A stretch of DNA of 64,000 nucleotides from Thermoplasmatota archaeon (GTDB lineage Archaea; Thermoplasmatota; Thermoplasmata; Thermoplasmatales; Thermoplasmataceae). The stretch lies in the NCBI GenBank assembly GCA_023381355.1, contig JAMCUL010000020.1:1-64000 (forward strand). Direction: 5' to 3'. The position numbers and the translations under genes were made by a program. The notes below the pieces were generated by a model. That model had not been told where the DNA came from, ran no database searches, and saw only the letters and a program-made list of their open reading frames with translations. This document shows, one piece after another, positions 7,346-16,800 of this stretch. Position 1 is the first letter of the stretch. Every line of letters starts with the position of its first letter.

Positions 7346-8821
7346 TTGAAATTTGAAAATATCATAACGACAATGGATGTGAGAATACCATCTGACCCTT
7401 TGGAAAGGGTCATAGGCCAGGACGAGGCGGTTCGAATAGCCATGGTCGCGGCGAAGCAGAGGAGAAATCTTCTCCTTGTAGGCCCGCCAGGTGTGGGAAA
7501 GTCCATGATAGCCCAGGCTATGTCATTCCTCATACAGAAACCGGAGCACGAGGTCAGGGTAATTCACAATCCCAGGTATCCTGAAAGACCGTTTGTTGAG
7601 ATCAAGAGCAGGACACAGGTGGAGCAGGAAGAGGAGGATATGAGTGCTGCTGAGGGATATCTCGTTAATCCAGAGGAAGTCCCGCCAGATGTGGCAGAAC
7701 GTCTTGGGTACAGATGCACGAAATGCGGGTTCATCTCCAATTATACTGAAACCACATGCCCGAGATGCGGGCAGCCAAAGGTACAGAATGTGAATCAGGG
7801 ACCCTTTGGGGATATGTTCAATGTCTTGGGCCAGGCTCTTGGGGTGCAGAATAACATGGAAAGGGTCACCACAACAAGGAAGGCAGGAGACAAGGAAGAG
7901 GTAATTGAATACGAAAGGGCCAACGAGTCAATAAGGGTGCTTGATGAGAGGACTCTCGAGAGGAAGAGGAAAATGGACAGGAAGAGCCCGAGCAAGGTGA
8001 TTGTTCCAATAAACAGGAACACATTTATTCTTGCAACAGGGGCAAGCGAGACCGAGCTTCTGGGAGATGTGAGGCATGATCCCTACGGAGGCCACCCACA
8101 GCTTGGGACAAGCCCCTATGAAAGGGTTATTGCGGGATCGGTACACGAGGCTCACGAAGGTGTGCTGTTCATTGATGAGATAACCCATCTCGGCGACCTC
8201 CAGAGATCCATACTCACGGCAATGCAGGAGAAGAAATTCCCCATAACTGGAAGAAATCCACAGAGTGCAGGCGCAAGTGTAAGGGTTGATAATGTTCCCA
8301 CTGATTTCATCCTGGTGGCTGCCTGCAACATACAGGATCTCCCGCAGATACTAAGCCCATTACGATCGAGAATTTCAGGAAACGGATATGAGGTCCTAAT
8401 GGAAGTTACGATGCCGTTCAATGAAAAGAATGCGTACAGATACATGCAGTTCATTTCTCAGGAGATCAACAGTGACGGAAAGATTCCCCACATGACTGTG
8501 GAAGGAGCATCCCTGATAATAGAGGAGGGCAAAAGAAGGGCGCTGATTGTGGATGGAAAGGAAAACGCCCTGACATTAAGGCTCAGGGAACTTGGTGGAC
8601 TGGTGAGAGCTGCCGGTGATATTGCAGTCTCCCTGGAGCACAGGTTCATTGAGAAGGATGATGTGATAGAGGCCCTGAAGATATACATGCCTGTCGAAGA
8701 GAAAATTGCGAAGGTATATGGTAACATGGGAAACGCCATTTCAAGTGAGGCTACGGCCTCACAGAAGATGTCAGGATACTATGGAGGACCATCGTTCCCG
8801 TATGCCGATGGCTACAGGTAA
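7346..8821 (+). CDS. Lon-like AAA+ ATPase with zinc ribbon, no protease domain
   Basis: The 491-residue protein is a LonB-type AAA+ ATPase: Walker A GPPGVGKSMIAQAM (about residues 47-60), Walker B VLFIDEITHL, sensor motif LVAACNIQDLP and the arginine-bearing LSPLRSRI, then a helical lid. As in LonB a long segment is inserted after Walker A; here it contains a four-cysteine zinc ribbon (CTKCGF ... CPRCGQ, about residues 130-150). Archaeal LonB continues with membrane helices and a Ser-Lys protease domain. This protein instead stops after the lid with a Gly/Tyr-rich tail, so it is an ATPase without its peptidase. A TTG at 7346 with AGGA just upstream is the likely start; an in-frame ATG at 7373 is the alternative. 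It follows dnaG by 4 bases and precedes the TerY-P-like triad by 60. Confidence 0.82.
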   Translation: MKFENIITTMDVRIPSDPLERVIGQDEAVRIAMVAAKQRRNLLLVGPPGVGKSMIAQAMSFLIQKPEHEVRVIHNPRYPERPFVEIKSRTQVEQEEEDMSAAEGYLVNPEEVPPDVAERLGYRCTKCGFISNYTETTCPRCGQPKVQNVNQGPFGDMFNVLGQALGVQNNMERVTTTRKAGDKEEVIEYERANESIRVLDERTLERKRKMDRKSPSKVIVPINRNTFILATGASETELLGDVRHDPYGGHPQLGTSPYERVIAGSVHEAHEGVLFIDEITHLGDLQRSILTAMQEKKFPITGRNPQSAGASVRVDNVPTDFILVAACNIQDLPQILSPLRSRISGNGYEVLMEVTMPFNEKNAYRYMQFISQEINSDGKIPHMTVEGASLIIEEGKRRALIVDGKENALTLRLRELGGLVRAAGDIAVSLEHRFIEKDDVIEALKIYMPVEEKIAKVYGNMGNAISSEATASQKMSGYYGGPSFPYADGYR

Positions 8822-8850
8822 TGGAATATCTTTCCGGAAAACCTGAAAAC

Positions 8851-8872
8851 ATTATTATACGCTTTTAAATTT
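8851..8872 (+). promoter_or_regulatory. TATA-type promoter for the VWA-phosphatase-kinase triad
   Basis: TTATTATAC (about 8852-8860) is centred some 26 bases before the ATG at 8881, the spacing for a leaderless archaeal mRNA. This implies the triad can be transcribed independently of dnaG. Confidence 0.45.
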
Positions 8873-8880
8873 ATCAGGTT

Positions 8881-9594
8881 ATGTTCAGGAAAAAACTTGA
8901 ATCCTCAGCAGTTCCGCTCAGGTATCCTTCAGAGCCAAAATGCCCGGTAATACTTGTACTTGATAATTCAGGCTCTATGGATGGCGAGCCCTCTGTTGAA
9001 CTCAGGAAGGGACTCAAGAAATTTCTCAAGGATCTGAGGAAGGATGATCTGGCCAGGAAGCGGGTTGAGATTTCCGTTGTCCTGTTCAGTGATAGTGCAA
9101 AGCAAATCCTGCCTTTCTCCACAGTCGATCTAGTGAATGAGGATTCACTCATGATGGATCCAAATGGAAAGACCGCCATGGGTGAGGCAATACTTTTCGC
9201 CATATCAAGGATTGAGGAAAGGAAGCTGGATTATAGCAAGAATGGAATACAGTATTTCCGGCCATGGATATGGCTGATGACAGATGGCTCCCCAACCGAT
9301 ATGCATCCCGAAGGGAATGAGCAGATGAAGACGGAATGGAAGGTTGTTACGGAGAAGGTTCACGAAGGTGTCAGGAATGGTAAATTCCTCTTTTTTGCGG
9401 TGGGGATCGAGGATGCAGACATGGATATCCTCCGGGATATCTCAGTAGAACCGCCGATAAGGATGAATGAACAGAAATTTAGTGAAATGTTTGACTGGTT
9501 GAGCAAGAGTATTGCATCCACTTCAAGGAGCAGCACGTCGGAGCAGATCAGGCTTGATCCCACAGATAGCTGGGGAAAGAGAGTAGTTAAATGA
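8881..9594 (+). CDS. TerY-like von Willebrand factor A domain protein
   Basis: A 237-residue VWA domain protein with a complete MIDAS: DNSGSMDG (Asp28, Ser30, Ser32), a threonine in NGKTAMGEA, and the Asp in MTDGSPTD. Its shape (short N-terminus, RYPSEPKCPVILVLDNSGSM, SVVLFSDSAKQ, RPWIWLMTDGSPTD, FFAVGIEDAD) is that of TerY/YegL proteins, which act as metal-dependent scaffolds in phosphorylation-linked stress systems. The ATG overlaps nothing upstream. Its stop codon overlaps the start of the phosphatase gene (4 bases), and that gene in turn abuts the kinase, so the three are made together. No signal peptide, so cytoplasmic. Confidence 0.85.
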   Translation: MFRKKLESSAVPLRYPSEPKCPVILVLDNSGSMDGEPSVELRKGLKKFLKDLRKDDLARKRVEISVVLFSDSAKQILPFSTVDLVNEDSLMMDPNGKTAMGEAILFAISRIEERKLDYSKNGIQYFRPWIWLMTDGSPTDMHPEGNEQMKTEWKVVTEKVHEGVRNGKFLFFAVGIEDADMDILRDISVEPPIRMNEQKFSEMFDWLSKSIASTSRSSTSEQIRLDPTDSWGKRVVK

Positions 9595-10328
9595 AGAATT
9601 TCGTCCTGGCAGGGGCCAGTGTCCAGGGAGCATCTCATATCTCATCAGGTACAGAGTGCCAGGATTTCATATCATTTGCCATAGCAGATAATTGCAGCAT
9701 TATGGCCCTTGGGGACGGTGCAGGTAGCGCCAGGAGGGGTGGGGCAGGCGCGAGAGTTGCAGTCAGGTCAGTGATGGAATACATGCGGGAAAGGAAGTAC
9801 CCTGAAAGGGTAAACCTGAAACACATGGTTGAATACGCGAGAAACAGCGTGGCTCACTTTGCTGTGCTTGATGGATATGACTTCCGGGATTACGCTACCA
9901 CACTCATAGTCCTGATTTCATACGGGGAAAGGATAAGGCTTATCCAGATAGGTGATGGCGGTGTTGTTGGCAGGAGAGGCGACAGATTTTACACAGTTTC
10001 ACAGCCAATGGTGACGGAATATGCCAATGAGACTGTATTCCTCACATCAACCTCATATTCAAAGTACCTCAGAACCGGTACATTCAGGAACTATGACATG
10101 CTGTTCGCATTCACGGATGGAATCCAGAATGCAATCCTGGAGAGAAGAAACGATATATTCTTTCCATTCAACGACTTCTTCAGTACGATGTCCTCATTTG
10201 CGGAAGAAAATTCCTCATCTGAAGAAATGTCCGGGGAGATCAGGGAAATGCTTGAAAGCCAGAGGTTCAGGAACATCTCATCTGACGACAAGACCTTCGG
10301 CATCATGCATTACAGGGGTGATTCCTGA
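9591..10328 (+). CDS. PP2C-like (PPM) protein phosphatase of a TerY-P-type triad
   Basis: A 245-residue PP2C-fold phosphatase. The metal-binding Asp motifs are visible: FAIADNCSIMALGDGAGSAR (first Asp pair with the Gly loop), IRLIQIGDGGVVGRR (central strand and Asp), MLFAFTDGIQNA (third Asp) and SSDDKTFGIMHY (the late DD). The early HISSGTECQDFISF matches the S/T...CQD opening of the YegK-like group. It would remove Ser/Thr phosphates, most likely those placed by the downstream kinase. It starts inside the last codon of the VWA gene, and its stop overlaps the kinase ATG. Confidence 0.85.
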   Translation: MKNFVLAGASVQGASHISSGTECQDFISFAIADNCSIMALGDGAGSARRGGAGARVAVRSVMEYMRERKYPERVNLKHMVEYARNSVAHFAVLDGYDFRDYATTLIVLISYGERIRLIQIGDGGVVGRRGDRFYTVSQPMVTEYANETVFLTSTSYSKYLRTGTFRNYDMLFAFTDGIQNAILERRNDIFFPFNDFFSTMSSFAEENSSSEEMSGEIREMLESQRFRNISSDDKTFGIMHYRGDS

Positions 10329-11440
10329 TGCCAGCGAGGAGGCTTACCTTTATTAAAATTCTTCCGGATGGCCGTGAAGTTTCAGGATTTGTAAGGCTTG
10401 GGGATATGGCACATTCAGGTGGGGAAGGACAGATCTATGAAATAATCGGATCACCTGAGAAATTTGCGAAGATTTACACAGACGGAAGCCTCAGTAACTC
10501 CAGGCTGAGGAAGCTGAGAGTGGAAAAGGTAAGGAAGATGATCGTGAAGCCTCCCGAAAGAATCGATGGACTTGCATGGCCTGAATCGATCCTCTTTGAA
10601 GGCCATCCGGATCCGGAAAATTTTGTCGGTTTCACAATGCGCAGATTCGACAGGATGCAGATGCTGGAAAATATATATACAACTGAAACAAGGAATGAAC
10701 TGATTCAAGATATTGAGTGGAGCAACCTGAAAATGTGGAGCAGCCTCTTCATGGTTGCACTTAATCTCAGCATCATTATGGAGGATGTGTGGCGGAAAGG
10801 CTATATCATTCCTGACCTGAGTCCTTCCAACATACTTGTGGACATGGACATGCGGGTTGCCCTGATTGATTGCGATTCCTTCCTGATCAGGGGAGAGAAC
10901 GACTTCGGTAGAATAGTTGGAAATCCCGAATATACGTCCCCTGAAAGACTTACCATGAGGAAGATGGGCAATGTTGATGAAGCCTCATGGAGATTCTCGT
11001 TCGGTGTCATTGTATTCAGGATCCTCATGCTTGGTTTCCATCCATTCCGTGGCATATTCCAGGACAACCCTGAATATTCCGAGACAGATAATATCAGGAG
11101 GGGAAATTCACCATTTTTTGGCGGAGACGGGAAGAGGCAGTATGGTTCACCCCCTGAATTCACAATTCCTGAACCGCTGAAGCCCCTATTCGTGAGGGCA
11201 TTTGTCTATGGATTGAAGAGTCCCATGATCAGGCCGGATTTCACTGAGTGGAGAAAGGCTCTTCAGAAAATATATGAACTCAGGCATGAGAATTTTGAAA
11301 AATGCCCTAGGACTGAGACTCACATATTTTACGAGAATTCGCTAGGAACCTGTCCATGGTGCATGATGCAGGAAGAGTGGGAGATTGATGATCCATTTCC
11401 TTCTGGAAAAAACCTCAAGATACTTGGAAAAAATCCTTAG
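10328..11440 (+). CDS. Ser/Thr protein kinase (YegI/TerK-like) with C-terminal cysteine motif
   Basis: A eukaryotic-like kinase fold: glycine loop AHSGGEGQIYEI (residues 28-39), ATP lysine in FAKIY (Lys48), catalytic loop YIIPDLSPSNILV (Asp163, Asn168), the DFG position as DCD (181-183), and GNPEYTSPE in place of APE. The divergent catalytic loop (PDLSPSN rather than HRDLKPEN) is typical of YegI-type kinases of TerY-P triads. The C-terminus has EKCPRTETH and then GTCPWCMMQ, probably a small zinc site, as reported for bacterial members. Gene order VWA - PP2C - kinase is the TerY-P triad. No TerD or TerC gene is visible in the window, so what it senses is open. Confidence 0.85.
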   Translation: MPARRLTFIKILPDGREVSGFVRLGDMAHSGGEGQIYEIIGSPEKFAKIYTDGSLSNSRLRKLRVEKVRKMIVKPPERIDGLAWPESILFEGHPDPENFVGFTMRRFDRMQMLENIYTTETRNELIQDIEWSNLKMWSSLFMVALNLSIIMEDVWRKGYIIPDLSPSNILVDMDMRVALIDCDSFLIRGENDFGRIVGNPEYTSPERLTMRKMGNVDEASWRFSFGVIVFRILMLGFHPFRGIFQDNPEYSETDNIRRGNSPFFGGDGKRQYGSPPEFTIPEPLKPLFVRAFVYGLKSPMIRPDFTEWRKALQKIYELRHENFEKCPRTETHIFYENSLGTCPWCMMQEEWEIDDPFPSGKNLKILGKNP

Positions 11441-11530
11441 AAGTAATATTATAATTTATCTGTCTGTGCATATTTTGCAATTCATGAATGTGGTTAATAA
11501 AGTTAATAATATCATGTAAATGGTGAAAAA

Positions 11531-12139
11531 ATGTCTATAGCATTAGGTCAAAAAGCACCCGATTTTACGGTAAATACAACGAAAGGCCCTCTTACCCTGT
11601 CTTCCTACAAGGGAAAATGGGTTCTCCTGTTCTCGCATCCTGCTGATTTCACGCCAGTATGCACAACGGAGTTTCTGGGTTTCACAGAGAGATATGCAGA
11701 TTTCCAGAAACTTGATGTAAACCTCATTGGTCTGAGTATCGACAGCATATACAGCCATATTGCCTGGATGAGGGATATAAAGGAAAAATACGGCGTTGAG
11801 ATTCCATTCCCAATAATCGCAGACATCAACAAGGAAGTGGCCTCTGAGTTCAATGTGATAAACCCGGACGACGGACTGACCGTTAGGGGAGTGTTCATAA
11901 TTGATCCTAACCAGAAGGTTAGATGGATCGCGTATTATCCTGCAGAGGTTGGAAGGAATGTCAGCGAGATAATAAGAGTCATAAAGGCACTGAAATTCAA
12001 CTGGGATAAGAAACTTGCCACACCTGTCAACTGGCAGGAAGGAGAACCGGGCGTGATGGGGGCACCTGTAACAATTGAGGAGAGCTACAAGAGGGAGAAG
12101 GATGGCGCTGAGAGATGGTACCTCAAAAGAGTGAAGTAA
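11531..12139 (+). CDS. 1-Cys peroxiredoxin (Prx6-type)
   Basis: The peroxidatic cysteine is in DFTPVCTTEF (Cys44), within the conserved PxxxTxxC motif, and the rest follows the AhpC/Prx6 pattern (GLSIDSIYSHIAWM, FPIIADINKEVASEF, VRGVFIIDP, and the long Prx6-type C-terminal arm with WQEGEPGVMGAPVTIEE). Cys44 is the only cysteine in all 202 residues, so the disulfide partner found in some archaeal Prx6 proteins is absent and reduction must use an external thiol. It detoxifies H2O2 and organic peroxides in the cytoplasm. Short leader with GGTGA shortly before the ATG. The next small gene starts 4 bases after the stop. Confidence 0.93.
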   Translation: MSIALGQKAPDFTVNTTKGPLTLSSYKGKWVLLFSHPADFTPVCTTEFLGFTERYADFQKLDVNLIGLSIDSIYSHIAWMRDIKEKYGVEIPFPIIADINKEVASEFNVINPDDGLTVRGVFIIDPNQKVRWIAYYPAEVGRNVSEIIRVIKALKFNWDKKLATPVNWQEGEPGVMGAPVTIEESYKREKDGAERWYLKRVK

Positions 12140-12143
12140 ATAG

Positions 12144-12482
12144 ATGACTGAATGTGCCATGTACAACCTGACCCTCAGTGGGGGTCATCCCTCAACCATA
12201 TGCGTTGAGATGCCGAAATTCCGTGATTCCCTGAATTTTCTTCTGGAGATGCTCAGCTCTGAATACATTGATGAATACATGGATGATTTTATCAGGGATT
12301 TCGCCAGGACTGACGAGATAATGCCAGAAGACAGGACTCTTGGCTTTGTTGTCGTGAATGTAGGCAAAAAGAAGATGACGCTTGCGTTCAGCAGGATAAA
12401 TCAGGAGACAAAAGACCTTATTAATTCAATATCGTCAGACTTCAGATCTATCGGATATGAAGTCGAGATCGATATTGACTGA
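12144..12482 (+). CDS. Small protein of unknown function downstream of peroxiredoxin
   Basis: A 112-residue acidic protein. The middle (YIDEYMDDFIRDFARTDEIM) is strongly acidic and helical, followed by a beta-like TLGFVVVNVGKKKMTLAFS and a C-terminal helix and strand. No family is recognised. The gene lies 4 bases after the peroxiredoxin stop and is likely co-transcribed, which makes a link to oxidative stress possible but unproven. The two cysteines (Cys4 and one in STICVEM) are not arranged as a redox motif. Confidence 0.65.
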   Translation: MTECAMYNLTLSGGHPSTICVEMPKFRDSLNFLLEMLSSEYIDEYMDDFIRDFARTDEIMPEDRTLGFVVVNVGKKKMTLAFSRINQETKDLINSISSDFRSIGYEVEIDID

Positions 12483-12546
12483 AAACAAGAACATTTTTTG
12501 AAGCCATATGATCTCCCGTTAATTATTTTAATTGATTCTTCCTGCT

Positions 12547-13416
12547 GTGCATGGTGGTTCGATCGATTATAAACAAAAAGATGCTGGTCTCGCCGAAATC
12601 ATACTCTCCACAGTGATATGGGGCTCGATACCTCTATTTTCTATCTGGTCTGCGCTCCCATCACCGGTTTTTGTTTTCTTCAGGGTGTTGATTTCAGCTG
12701 CCGTTCTTTATGTCATCCTGCGGAAAGACATCAATTCAGATATCTCTTCACTTCTCAACCCATATGTTGTACTCTCAGGTATCCTTCTGGCCGCAAACTG
12801 GGTTTTCCTCTTTTATGCTGTAAACATTATACCTGTTTCAGAGGCAATAATATTTTATTATTCAGGACCTGTAATTGCCATTCTTCTCTCGCCACTACTT
12901 AAAGAAAAGATCACCAGAAGTGCTGGAATAGGCATTGGAATTGCATTTTCAGGAATAATCCTGATGTCAGCAGGAAACCTGAACCTGAATCCGCTTGGTA
13001 TTATATCTGCAATCCTTTCGGGAATAACATACGGCATTCTTTCGGTGGTCAGCAAGCATTCTACTGAATGCGTAAAGCCATTAAATCTTGTATTCTTCCA
13101 GGTTCTTCTGTCGGCCATAATTCTATCCCCGTCCCTGTTCCTGTTGAAGTTCACATTCACCTCTGATGATATAGTAATTGCGGTGTTTTCAGCCATTGTC
13201 CAGACTGTAATTGCACTCTTCCTGTGGTATGACTCCATGAAAAAGATAAAAGTTCAGGCGGTTTCCATACTGAGCTATCTTGATCCTGTCTTTGCCATCG
13301 TGTTTGCCCTTATCTTCCTCGATCAGGTGCCTGATTCCTTCACCATAGGTGGTGGAGTCCTTCTGATCGTAAGTGGTGCATTTACAACTGCATCCACCAT
13401 GAGGAAAACAGATTGA
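12547..13416 (+). CDS. DMT-superfamily permease (EamA domains)
   Basis: About 290 residues with ten predicted membrane helices in two EamA halves: the first begins IILSTVIWGSIPLFSIW and includes ILLAANWVFLFYAVNIIPVS, the second begins near NPLGIISAILSGITYGILSV and ends DPVFAIVFALIFLDQVPDSF. The paired glycine/tryptophan and the LDP...A...L.E/D motifs are those of the family. Members export amino acids, metabolites or drugs; no substrate can be assigned. The start is uncertain: GTG at 12547 is used here, a TTG at 12532 is also in frame, and the AT-rich stretch before them is probably the promoter. Confidence 0.8.
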   Translation: MHGGSIDYKQKDAGLAEIILSTVIWGSIPLFSIWSALPSPVFVFFRVLISAAVLYVILRKDINSDISSLLNPYVVLSGILLAANWVFLFYAVNIIPVSEAIIFYYSGPVIAILLSPLLKEKITRSAGIGIGIAFSGIILMSAGNLNLNPLGIISAILSGITYGILSVVSKHSTECVKPLNLVFFQVLLSAIILSPSLFLLKFTFTSDDIVIAVFSAIVQTVIALFLWYDSMKKIKVQAVSILSYLDPVFAIVFALIFLDQVPDSFTIGGGVLLIVSGAFTTASTMRKTD

Positions 13417-13876
13417 TTCCTTTTCCGCTAGATGGACATACCCCGTAACATTCTATTTTCCTTCCATTTCCCGGCATTCATCATCCCCGGATTTCTCTCT
13501 GCCTTGGTTTATTGCTACCTGAAATAAGGAATGCAAATGATGATCTATCTGAGTCCAGAGCAGTGCCGGACCTGAACAGTTGCTGTTGTTGAAAGGGCTG
13601 ACCTGACAGGCTGGTCTTGAATGCCTGTTACTGCTGGCGAATAGAGGCTGGCGGATATGCGTAGAAAGACCGGTTCCATCACATCACCCAATCCTGACGG
13701 GGTTCAGGCAGCAATTATCCATGATCCCGATACATGTTAACCTTACTGTACATTTATATGACAAAATATGTTGATCTTCAATCCCGATTCAACAGGAAGA
13801 CTGAAAAAATTGAAGCCTTTCAAAATTTAAAAGAAGATTCAGGCCATTAAATTACTTGAAAAAATTGGTATTTATC
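13417..13876. other. 460-base gap between convergent genes
   Basis: The permease and the sedolisin gene end facing each other here. No ORF, RNA gene or clear terminator hairpin stands out. Confidence 0.4.
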
Positions 13877-16800
13877 CTACCATTTCTTTTTCCTGAAGGC
13901 AAGATAAAATAGCGCAATAACCAGGGCTCCTATTACCGGGATTACTATGAGCAGGGCTGAAATATCCGACGCCTGTCCTTTCTTCTGGAATTCCACGTGC
14001 ACCGTTACGTTCTTCCCGTTAACAGTAAAGGTTGATGTGCCGTTGTATTGGTAGCCTTTTGCATAAACAGTGAATGAATATGTTCCATTTGTGAGATCAC
14101 CCCACTGGAATGCATGAGAAGTTGATGATACGTTCACCAGATTGATCTCCACATTCCATGCTGTTCCATTGGAGAGCCCTGTCTCGGAAAAAGTTACTGT
14201 GTATGATGCCATTATGAATTTTATTTCGATATGAACTGTACTGCCACTGACATTAAAGCTCCGGTTATACAGCAGATGGTATGAATTTGCATCAGAAGAA
14301 GCCTGATAAGTATACGATCCATTGGAAAGATACATGGTAATATTTTGCCCGGAGACCGAAACGCCATTCATCCCGTTTGAAATATTCACGTACCACTTTA
14401 CGCCGGAAGCGAGCCCGTTCTCAAGAAATACGATCGAGTATGCCCTCGAAAAATTCACGGAAACGGTACGGTTAAATCCATTTACCGTGAAGGATCCATT
14501 ACTCATGAATCTTTCATTCCCAAATGATGATGCAATATATGAGTAGGTTCCATTCATAAGCGATATATTCAGGCACTGCCCAGTTGATGAATTATGCAGA
14601 CCTGAACCTGTCAGGTTCAGATACCACATGCTGCCGTAAGGAATTCCCTTCTCTGTGAATCTTGTACTGTAAAGAGTTGGAAGGAACTCCACTCTGACAG
14701 GAGTATTCCCACTTACGCGGAATGTACTGTTATAAACAGGATGATATGCCCGATCCGCAGTCTGAGCCGTAAAATTGTATGTTCCATTTTGCAGGAACAC
14801 ACTATAGGAATTGCTGGTGATTGATCCCGAATCTGTGAAGTTTGTGATGTTTATGAACCATGTAGCACCATGGGGCAACCCAGTCTCCGTGAAATTCACA
14901 TCACATAGTTCAGGAACAAAATCTACCCGGATGCTGGATGCGTGCCCCGTTACCTCAAATGTGGATGAATTTGCCCGCAAGTTCTTGTCTGCTGTTGAAG
15001 GATTGAAAGTGTACGTCCCATTTAGGAGTGAAAATCCAATTGAACTGGTTGATGAAGAGTTTTTCTTGCCGGACGTAAGATTCACAAACCATTCCGTCCC
15101 CACTGGAAGATTCTTTTCTACAAATGTCACTTTTGATAGATACGGAGTGAAGACCACCTGCTGCATTAAATTGCTACCATTAACAGAGAAGGAAGAGTTA
15201 TAGGAGGCACTGTAAAGTTTTCCCTGGGACTGGACTTCAACATCATAACTTCCGTTTTGCAGGGTAACTGTGTATTGAGTAGAGGTTATAGGGCCGGAGT
15301 CCTTAAAACCGGTTACGTTAACATACCATGGGAACCCATCTGGAAGGCCGCTCTCATTGAATGTTACTCTATATCCTGGTTTCTGGTATATCATTATTCC
15401 CTGCTGGTTAGAATTTCCCTTGATTTCGATCACATAGGAATTATTTGCTGATGGACTGTAGACGAGATCGTTTGATGTTTCCCCGGTCTGATCAACAGTA
15501 TTGTTAAATGGCTTCGTGATTCCACTTATATAAGAATTTGAACCCATTGGCCTCTCAGTGAATTTCAATGTTCCGCCAGTAGGAGCAGTGAAATTGCCAA
15601 TTCCCAGTGATGGCCCTCCAACAAGACCGACCTGTGGAACAAGTCCTCCCGGGTTGGGATTATCTGGATAGGGTCCATCATAGTAGGTTAATCCATTCCA
15701 TTCGTAGGTATAGTTGTATTCCCCGATGATATATTTTGCTCCTGGTACGGGAAGTGATATTGTCTGGTTGTTTATTGAAAATTCCATTCTCTGGCCTGTA
15801 ACTGTAGTATAATTTGTGAGCCATGTGGTTATTCTGAAGTCATGGGGGAAGTGAATCAGTTTTCCGGCCGGGAAATTGTATGAATATATTGAGCTTGACG
15901 GATACAGGCCATAGAAAGGATCGATTGTCCATCCAGTATAATTCACGACCCATCCCGACCTCTGGGATCCGCTGATATAGATGACGTTCTGGATCCAGTA
16001 TATTGGTGCTCCAAGCGAATTTGCAAGGAACATGTTCTCCTGGATCGATGCATTGAAATTTGTATTCACTGAGTACTTCCCACTCGTGGAATTGAAGAGA
16101 TATGAGGTTACATTAAGACCGGAAAGATTCATGACAGCCTGTACACCATCCATTGCAAAGGATCTGTAATTGAAATTCCTGCTCAGGACGAATGAGGTGA
16201 AGTTGTAGTCGTTAAGAGAACCCCATCCTGTAACAATGTTATAGCCATAGTTGGCCACATACAGGAAATTGTTTCCAGTGTCCACGTTATATACCACCTG
16301 CATTGGGAGGCTCGAGTTATAGGAGCTACACACAATGGCCCCAGTTGTGCTCGAATGCGCAAGAGCCTGCAACTGCAGGGACGAAAGATTGAACAGAACG
16401 GGATTCATGAATCCTATGTTTGAATCGTTATAATATTTCAGCACTGCATCCATCTCTGCAACCATTCCTGCAGTCACCGGTGATGCAATACTTGTCCCCC
16501 AGAATACATAGTCAGATGTTGTTCCACTTAATGTTATGCAAACCAGCGTATTATTTGCTATCGCCGAAAGATCAGGAATTCCCAAACCTTTTCCCTGTAT
16601 TACCCTGTTTGCACTGGTGTTGATTTCCCATGATGGCTCCGGAATCTGGGTGCATATGCCTCCAGCACTTCCTGCCGGTCCAGAGTCGCCAACATCGGCG
16701 GATGATATATTCCATGCTGTCTGGCTGCTTATTCCAAGATGGCTGTTAAGTGTAAGTGTTGTTCCCCCAACGGATGTTACCCCAAAGCTGTCATAACTGC

